In this document: positions 59,218 through 64,000 of the stretch, piece by piece
Position numbering within the stretch: the stretch's first letter is position 1
Layout: each line of letters begins with the position of its first letter
NCBI GenBank assembly: GCA_031556725.1
Contig: JAVBSL010000033.1
Span: 42,684 to 106,683 of the forward strand
Origin: UBA935 sp031556725
GTDB lineage: Bacteria; Bacillota; Clostridia; Lachnospirales; Lachnospiraceae
Direction: 5' to 3'
Length of the DNA stretch: 64,000 bases
Program-made: the position numbers and the translations under genes
The notes under the pieces: model-generated
Told to the model about the DNA's origin: nothing
Database searches by the model: none
Seen by the model: the letters and a program-made list of their open reading frames with translations, nothing else

Positions 59218-60468
59218 ATGAAAATCCGATATTTGGTGATTCTTTATACAGGTATTATTTTAATTGTGACAGCGGTTTGTTTTACAGCAATTTATCGTAA
59301 TAGTCAGAGGCCCCTGGATGTGGTGGGGTTAAACGGCAGATACCAGCAGGTATTGCAGGAACTGGCGTCGGCCGGTATTGATCCGGAAGAAGAAGCAAAG
59401 TTACTGGCACTAAAGTATGACTGCCGAATTCTGCTGACCACTGAACATAATTATGAAAGTGATGTCATGGAAGCCATGAAGCAGGGGGAGATGCTTTTGG
59501 ATTATACCAAAGAAGGAAAGCTGTTGGGAAAAATTGTTTTTGCCGGAGAAGGGGCAGGATATAACAGTCTTCGCTATACACTGGCGAAAACAATATTAAC
59601 AGCAGTAGTCCTTCTGCTGGCGGCGGGATATGGTATTTTGGGCCTTTTGAATCTGTGGTACATACGGCCTTTTCGGAAACTGGAGTTTTTTGCCAGAGAA
59701 GTATCCAAAGGAAACCTGGATGTGCCGCTGGAGCGTACCAGAAGAAATTATTTCGGAGCTTTTACCGAAAGCTTTGACCTGATGCGGGAAGAACTGAAAC
59801 GGGCCAGAGAAAATGAATATCGGGCCAATATCAGCAAAAAAGAGTTAGTTGCCAGTCTTTCTCATGATATCAAGACACCGGTAGCCACCATCAAGGCGGC
59901 CTGTGAGGTCCTCCAGGTCAAGGAAACCAATCCGGATACCTTAAATAAGGTGAAGGTCATTGCCGGCAAAGCAGAGATGATCGATCAGCTCATCGGAAAT
60001 ATGTTTCATGCCACTCTGGAGGAATTGGAAGTACTGACCGTGCAGCCGGCGGAAACACCCAGTAAAGCAGTTGTGGAGATCTTGGCAGCGGTGAAGGATT
60101 ATGGAAAAATCAATTTCCGAAATGAGATTCCATCATGCCTTATATGGGCCGATGTCATGCGGCTGAATCAGGTTATTGATAACATCGTGAACAATGCCTA
60201 TAAATATGCGAAAACGGCAGTAACGGTTACTTTTTCCGAAAGAGAGAATGGTATCTGCATCAATATGAAAGACAGCGGGCCGGGAGTATCACCGGAAGAA
60301 TTGCCGATGCTTACCGGTAAGTTTTACCGGGGTGGTAATGCTGAGGGAAAAGCCGGATCAGGATTGGGACTTTATCTGGCGAAAAATTTTATGGAACGGA
60401 TGGGTGGAGATCTGGAATGTTATAGTGATGATGGTTTTGTGGTAAATCTTTTTTTACAGAAGGTTTGA
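59218..60468 (+). CDS. Sensor histidine kinase
   Basis: 416 residues from the ATG at 59218 (AAGG upstream). Two membrane helices (about 5-25 and 122-148) flank an extracytoplasmic sensor of about 95 residues. A HAMP domain (about 149-200), a DHp domain with phospho-acceptor H216 in SLSHDIKTPVATIK, and the ATPase with N box (DNIVNNAYKYA), G1 (DSGPGV) and G2 (GSGLGLYLAKNF) follow. The sensor is larger than that of the BceS intramembrane kinases, so it may sense its ligand directly and not via the transporter. Confidence 0.93.
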   Translation: MKIRYLVILYTGIILIVTAVCFTAIYRNSQRPLDVVGLNGRYQQVLQELASAGIDPEEEAKLLALKYDCRILLTTEHNYESDVMEAMKQGEMLLDYTKEGKLLGKIVFAGEGAGYNSLRYTLAKTILTAVVLLLAAGYGILGLLNLWYIRPFRKLEFFAREVSKGNLDVPLERTRRNYFGAFTESFDLMREELKRARENEYRANISKKELVASLSHDIKTPVATIKAACEVLQVKETNPDTLNKVKVIAGKAEMIDQLIGNMFHATLEELEVLTVQPAETPSKAVVEILAAVKDYGKINFRNEIPSCLIWADVMRLNQVIDNIVNNAYKYAKTAVTVTFSERENGICINMKDSGPGVSPEELPMLTGKFYRGGNAEGKAGSGLGLYLAKNFMERMGGDLECYSDDGFVVNLFLQKV

Positions 60469-60507
60469 TCATGCAAGCGCCAAAATCTTCGATTTTGTGT
60501 GCATAAA

Positions 60508-60573
60508 TTACCTAAACATCCATGCCAATACTTCTATTTATGGTGGTGCTGTAAAGCATGGATGTTTAGGTAA
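60508..60573. repeat. Perfect 18-bp inverted repeat upstream of the ABC genes
   Basis: TTACCTAAACATCCATGC (60508-60525) and its exact complement at 60556-60573 enclose 30 bases. No T-run follows. A smaller hairpin (CAAAATC-TTC-GATTTTG) lies just upstream at 60481-60497. The right arm ends in the first direct repeat of the proposed regulator site. It could be the terminator-like end of the kinase transcript or a regulatory structure. Confidence 0.7.
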
Positions 60574-60634
60574 GAAACAGTTAAGGATTTGGTAAGAGAC
60601 AGAAAAAGACCGGATAAGAATAGTTCGCTATAAT
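60569..60634 (+). promoter_or_regulatory. Response-regulator direct repeats and promoter of the ABC genes
   Basis: G(G/T)TAAG occurs at 60569-60574, 60580-60585 and 60591-60596, exactly 11 bp apart, the helical spacing of OmpR/PhoB-type sites. A TATAAT lies at 60629-60634 with no good -35 (60606-60611), as expected for an activated promoter. Confidence 0.68.
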
Positions 60635-60689
60635 AAAAGTCATAGCAGGAGATGTTATGACTTTTTTAGTGAAAGGCAGGAAGAATAAA

Positions 60690-61445
60690 ATGAACACGAT
60701 CTTAGAAGCAAAAGATTTATGCAAGACCTTTTCCAATGGCAGTGTGCAGCAGCATGTGCTGAAGAATCTGAATATATCCATCAGGGAAGGAGATTTTACG
60801 GTAATCATGGGCAGCTCCGGTTCCGGTAAAAGTACTTTGTTGTATGCGCTGTCCGGGATGGACAGTCCGACCCTGGGCAGCATCCGGTTTCAGGGGGAGG
60901 AAATATCCGGTTATTCCAATGACCGGCTGGCGGTATTCCGCCGGAAGAACTGCGGTTTTGTATTTCAGCAAAATTATTTAAATGATACCATGAGCGTGAT
61001 GGATAATATCCTCATCAGCGGGCTGCTGGTTAATAAAAACCGAAAAGAAGTGGCCCGGACCGGTAAGGAGTTAATGCGCGGCGTGGGCCTTGACGAAGGG
61101 GTTTTTCAAAAGTTTCCCACCCAGCTTTCCGGCGGCGAACAGCAGCGGGTAGCATTGGTGCGGGCGCTGATCAATGCTCCCCGGATATTGTTTGCAGATG
61201 AACCCACCGGAGCCTTGAATTCACAGAATGCCGATAACGTTCTGGATATGCTTACCCGCTTTCATCAGGACGGACAGAGTATCGTGATGGTGACCCATGA
61301 TATGAAGAGTGCCAGAAGAGCCAACCGGATTCTATATTTAAAGGATGGGGTGGTGTTGGCGGAGCTGGAGCTGGGAGGTTATGTGAAAGGTGACCAGGAA
61401 CGGCATCGGAAGCTGCGCAGCTTTTTAAGTGAAATGGGGTGGTAA
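60690..61445 (+). CDS. ABC transporter ATPase (MacB/LolD/BceA type)
   Basis: 251 residues from the ATG at 60690 (AGGAAG upstream). Walker A GSSGSGKST, Q-loop FVFQQNYLNDTMSVMDN, signature LSGGEQQRV, Walker B ILFADEPTGALNS, switch VTHD. The LNS D-loop is typical of ATPases paired with FtsX-like permeases. Together with the next gene and the preceding two-component system it forms a module resembling antimicrobial-peptide or lantibiotic resistance loci; that role is inferred from organisation only. Confidence 0.94.
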   Translation: MNTILEAKDLCKTFSNGSVQQHVLKNLNISIREGDFTVIMGSSGSGKSTLLYALSGMDSPTLGSIRFQGEEISGYSNDRLAVFRRKNCGFVFQQNYLNDTMSVMDNILISGLLVNKNRKEVARTGKELMRGVGLDEGVFQKFPTQLSGGEQQRVALVRALINAPRILFADEPTGALNSQNADNVLDMLTRFHQDGQSIVMVTHDMKSARRANRILYLKDGVVLAELELGGYVKGDQERHRKLRSFLSEMGW

Positions 61446-61447
61446 AA

Positions 61448-63826
61448 ATGAAACTTTTTTTAATCGCCAGAGGAAATTTAAAAAAGAAAAAAAGTGATAT
61501 GGCAGTTGTTTTTTTACTGGTGGCAATGGCTTTTATTCTTTTATATGTAGGGAGTTCGGTTTTGTTTAATTTGGAAGCCGTCCAGGATAAGTCCAATGAA
61601 GAAACCAACGGTGCCGATTTCCTTTTTATCTCTTCCAGTAGTGAGGGGGAAGCGATAGAATCACTGATAGAGAACCAGCCGGAGGTAAAACAAGCGTTTA
61701 CGCGGGAGGTTTTGTATGTCAGCGGCTGTAAATATGATAAACAGGGTGAAGAACAACAAGAAAAAAAGAACGAGATGGACTTTTTAATGGAAAGTATTCG
61801 GTGGGATAGTCCCCTGTCTGAGTTGGTGATTGTGGATCAGGGAGAAGTGCGCAAAGAAAATTCCATTATCCTTCCCTATTATTTAAAGGTGGGGGAAGGA
61901 TACCGGACCGGGGATATTATCCGCCTGACTTACGGGGAGCAGACAGCCTGCTTTGAAGTATACGGATTTTCGGAAGATATCCTGTTCGCAACACCGGCTA
62001 ATATTAATTTATATAAATGCTTTATCAGTGATACGTATATGGAAAAGTTCCGGGGGCAGCCGAAGGTAACCAGCGGAAAAATATATTTAACGAAACTTCA
62101 GGAAGGGGAAAGTTCCGCCCGGTTTGATGATAAGATTTACTCCCTTTTAAGCGAAATGATAACGGATTGGCAGCGGAGTATCAATTTAGGGGTCAATACG
62201 GAAACCATGAAAATCGGCGGATCCATGAATGCAACGATTCTCATGGTGATAGTGGCTATCTTTGCCCTGCTGTTGATTGTCATAGCCATAGTCGTGATTC
62301 GTTTCAGTGTCCGGAACAGTATGGAGATGAACCTGAAAAATATCGGTATGCTGCAGGCTTTGGGATATACCGGATGGCAACTGATGATGGTGACCATGGC
62401 AGAGACTATGAGTATTACCATCGCCGGTCTTCTGCTAGGTCTGGTGCTTTCGCAGAAAACCGTTGAGATACTGGGGAATATTATAGCTTCTTCGATTGGT
62501 CTCCGGTGGAATCAGGGATTTGATCCGGTATGTGCAGTAATGGGTTTAATCGTGATAACGGTACTGGTATTGATATGTACCTTTCTGGCAGCAATGAAAT
62601 ATAAAAGAATAGCTCCCCTGGATGCCTTAAGAGAGGGAATTGCCACTCATAGCTTTCGGAAAAACAGTATTCCACTGGAATATTCGCCATTGCCGCTGAA
62701 CATGGGACTGAGCATAAAAAGTATTTTAAATGACCGAAAAAAAAGTCTGGCCGTTTGTTTGATTACAGTACTGCTTTCTGTTGTCTGCAATATGGGGATG
62801 GCATTATACCAGAATTTCGTGGCATCAACAGAGAATTTAATTATCGTCTCCGGTATCGAAGTCCCCATGGCGATTATCACGATGGATGGAAAGACAAAAA
62901 AGACACCGGAGGAAATCAGCCGGATTTTAGCGGAACAAAGTGTGACGGACTATATTATCCAAAGGAATCTCGGTAATATCAGGATTTCCTACAAGGATCA
63001 GAAAACCGTAAGCCTTTTTGAATTTTATGATCAGCCGGAAAAGCTGCGCTATAATAAAGTGGTGGAAGGACATTGGCCGGCAGCAGCCAATGAAGTGCTG
63101 CTTTCAACCCTTATTTGTGATGAATTGGGCGTCAGTCTGGGTGACATCGTTTATCTGGAGAATGAAGGAGACCGAGAGGCATATTTACTGGCGGGCATCT
63201 GTCAGCAAATCAATAATCTGGGCAAGGGTTCGATGCTGACCATGGCCGGGGCAGAGCGCCTGTATGGGAAAATGGATATCAGCATGCTTTATTGTTATGA
63301 GAAAGAAGGGGTCACTTATGAAGAAATGGAAAAAGCATATTTGACAGCCTTCCCGGATTTAAATATTCAGGATGCGATGTCCAATACACAGGTCAGTATG
63401 AAAGTGATTTCGGATGCCATGGAGGCAATTTGCTTACTTTTTCTGCTGGTAACAGTAGTCGTTATTTCTATGATTATTTACCTGATGGCCAAAACCAAAC
63501 TGATCAGAGAGAAAAAGATGATCGGTATTTATAAAGCCATCGGCTATACCACCGGACAACTGGTTTTTCAGACTGTAATGAGCTATGCGGTCATTATTGC
63601 CGTGGGTGCGGCGGTGGGTGCAGTGGCAGCCTATTATTTCATTAATCCAGTCATTGTACTGTGTTTGACGGCTGTAAAGTTTAAGACTTGTGCAATGAGC
63701 CTGAATATTGGTTATATGGTTGTTTCGGCAGCAGGTATTACGCTGCTGGCGGGTCTGGTGGCAGCGGGGTGTGCAGCCAGGATCCGGAAGATCGAGCCGG
63801 CTAAGATGATACAGCAGAATGTATAA
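61448..63826 (+). CDS. FtsX-type ABC permease (large, two-lobed)
   Basis: 792 residues from the ATG at 61448, two bases after the ATPase stop. N-terminal helix (about 17-38), a large extracytoplasmic domain (about 40-260), three helices (about 262-385) with an FtsX-type MNLKNIGMLQALGYTGWQ loop, one helix near 430-450, a second extracytoplasmic domain (about 455-645), and three C-terminal helices (about 650-785) with KMIGIYKAIGYTTGQLV. This 8-helix, two-FtsX-domain build is like Firmicute DUF/FtsX permeases, not the 10-helix BceB. No substrate can be named. Confidence 0.9.
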   Translation: MKLFLIARGNLKKKKSDMAVVFLLVAMAFILLYVGSSVLFNLEAVQDKSNEETNGADFLFISSSSEGEAIESLIENQPEVKQAFTREVLYVSGCKYDKQGEEQQEKKNEMDFLMESIRWDSPLSELVIVDQGEVRKENSIILPYYLKVGEGYRTGDIIRLTYGEQTACFEVYGFSEDILFATPANINLYKCFISDTYMEKFRGQPKVTSGKIYLTKLQEGESSARFDDKIYSLLSEMITDWQRSINLGVNTETMKIGGSMNATILMVIVAIFALLLIVIAIVVIRFSVRNSMEMNLKNIGMLQALGYTGWQLMMVTMAETMSITIAGLLLGLVLSQKTVEILGNIIASSIGLRWNQGFDPVCAVMGLIVITVLVLICTFLAAMKYKRIAPLDALREGIATHSFRKNSIPLEYSPLPLNMGLSIKSILNDRKKSLAVCLITVLLSVVCNMGMALYQNFVASTENLIIVSGIEVPMAIITMDGKTKKTPEEISRILAEQSVTDYIIQRNLGNIRISYKDQKTVSLFEFYDQPEKLRYNKVVEGHWPAAANEVLLSTLICDELGVSLGDIVYLENEGDREAYLLAGICQQINNLGKGSMLTMAGAERLYGKMDISMLYCYEKEGVTYEEMEKAYLTAFPDLNIQDAMSNTQVSMKVISDAMEAICLLFLLVTVVVISMIIYLMAKTKLIREKKMIGIYKAIGYTTGQLVFQTVMSYAVIIAVGAAVGAVAAYYFINPVIVLCLTAVKFKTCAMSLNIGYMVVSAAGITLLAGLVAAGCAARIRKIEPAKMIQQNV

Positions 63827-63868
63827 AATCAGCATGAATTTTTGGAGGGTTTTTCATGGCTGAAAAGA

Positions 63869-63897
63869 TAGACTTGTCTATTTCCTTATGATAGAAT
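63869..63897 (+). promoter_or_regulatory. Possible promoter with an overlapping dyad, before the last gene
   Basis: -35-like TAGACT (63869-63874), 17-bp spacer, -10 TAGAAT (63892-63897). The dyad ATAGAC-TT-GTCTAT (63868-63881) covers the -35. Its half-sites equal those of the BlaI-type operator at 44113 but in everted order, so regulation by the same protein is not implied. Confidence 0.4.
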
Positions 63898-63933
63898 GTA
63901 AATCTAAAGGGAAGGGGGGCATAAGCAGTAATG

Positions 63934-64000
63934 ATGACAATTGATGAAAAGCTGGATTTCCTGATTGATAATGTGGGGATTACCAACGGGAGGCTAGAAA
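63934..64000 (+). CDS. Start of an unknown gene, cut by the window end
   Basis: The last 67 bases open a frame at ATG 63934 (or the adjacent ATG 63931) behind a purine-rich AAGGGAAGGGGGG stretch. The visible residues are MTIDEKLDFLIDNVGITNGRLE, a charged amphipathic helix. Too short to assign; similar starts occur in short coiled-coil proteins. Confidence 0.55.
   Translation, partial: MTIDEKLDFLIDNVGITNGRLE

Noticed and set aside
63868..63881. ATAGAC-TT-GTCTAT as a third BlaI-type operator
   Set aside because: The half-sites are the same but everted and at different spacing from GTCTAY-N5-ATAGAC, so it is probably a coincidence or a site for another regulator.

Overview
The window is a chromosomal segment of a low-to-mid G+C, spore-forming anaerobic Firmicute. 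The best guess is a member of the Lachnospiraceae (Clostridia). The evidence is the fmt-rsmB-rlmN-stp-prkC-rsgA order, a division/cell-wall cluster leading into spoIIGA-sigE-sigG, a lachnospiraceal DUF5688-type protein, strong AGGAGG ribosome binding sites and frequent TTG/GTG starts. Family assignments come from motifs and gene order read by eye; no database search was possible.

Layout. (1) 1-8.5 kb: end of fmt, a membrane zinc peptidase, rsmB, rlmN, PP2C phosphatase, PASTA kinase, rsgA and ychF, all on the plus strand, closed by a terminator at 8503. (2) 8.5-21.7 kb: a reduced dcw cluster (mraZ, rsmH, ftsL-like, two class B PBPs, mraY, murD, ftsW/spoVE, murA, ftsQ/divIB, ftsZ). It has a textbook MraZ operator (four 10-bp-spaced repeats) and an 18-bp hairpin that buries the ribosome binding site of the second PBP. 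murE, murF, murG, murC and ftsA are absent from it. (3) 21.7-25.1 kb: sporulation block spoIIGA-sigE, then two diverged long palindromic (REP/REPIN-like) elements, a ymxH/ylmC gene on the opposite strand, and sigG. The spoIIGA promoter has a 21-bp spacer and Spo0A-box-like sites, as in Bacillus. (4) 25.1-35 kb: an AT-rich orphan membrane protein, nrdR, an orphan Na+-decarboxylase beta/gamma pair (the gamma is a 45-residue gene), a membrane chemoreceptor-like protein and a five-gene peptide/nickel-type ABC importer. (5) 35-44 kb: yqeG, aroE-aroK-aroQ, efp, a DUF5688 protein, tRNA-Arg(CCG) inside a perfect leader/trailer inverted repeat, an SH3b membrane protein, a Gfo/Idh/MocA oxidoreductase, a helical protein and glutamate dehydrogenase. 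(6) 44-46.4 kb: a BlaI-type repressor with an M56 (BlaR1-like) membrane protease lacking a recognisable beta-lactam sensor, preceded by two matching dyad operators.

(7) 46.4-57.8 kb: a carbohydrate region with a LacI-type regulator, a circularly ordered GH3 glycosidase carrying the same AAAACGTTTT operator, lgt, a convergent tryptophanase-like lyase, a maltose-type ABC importer (binding protein plus two permeases) and a GH53 galactanase without signal peptide. This suggests import of beta-1,4-galacto-oligosaccharides followed by cytoplasmic cleavage. (8) 57.8-64 kb: maf, then an OmpR-type two-component system followed by an ABC ATPase/FtsX-type permease pair, whose promoter region carries three 11-bp-spaced direct repeats, and the start of an unknown gene cut by the window end.

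I found no CRISPR array, prophage, plasmid replication gene, integrase or transposase. Most of the window is ordinary core genome. The unusual material is mainly regulatory and structural DNA/RNA: long hairpins between the two PBP genes, between sigE and ymxH, around the tRNA, and between the second permease and the galactanase.
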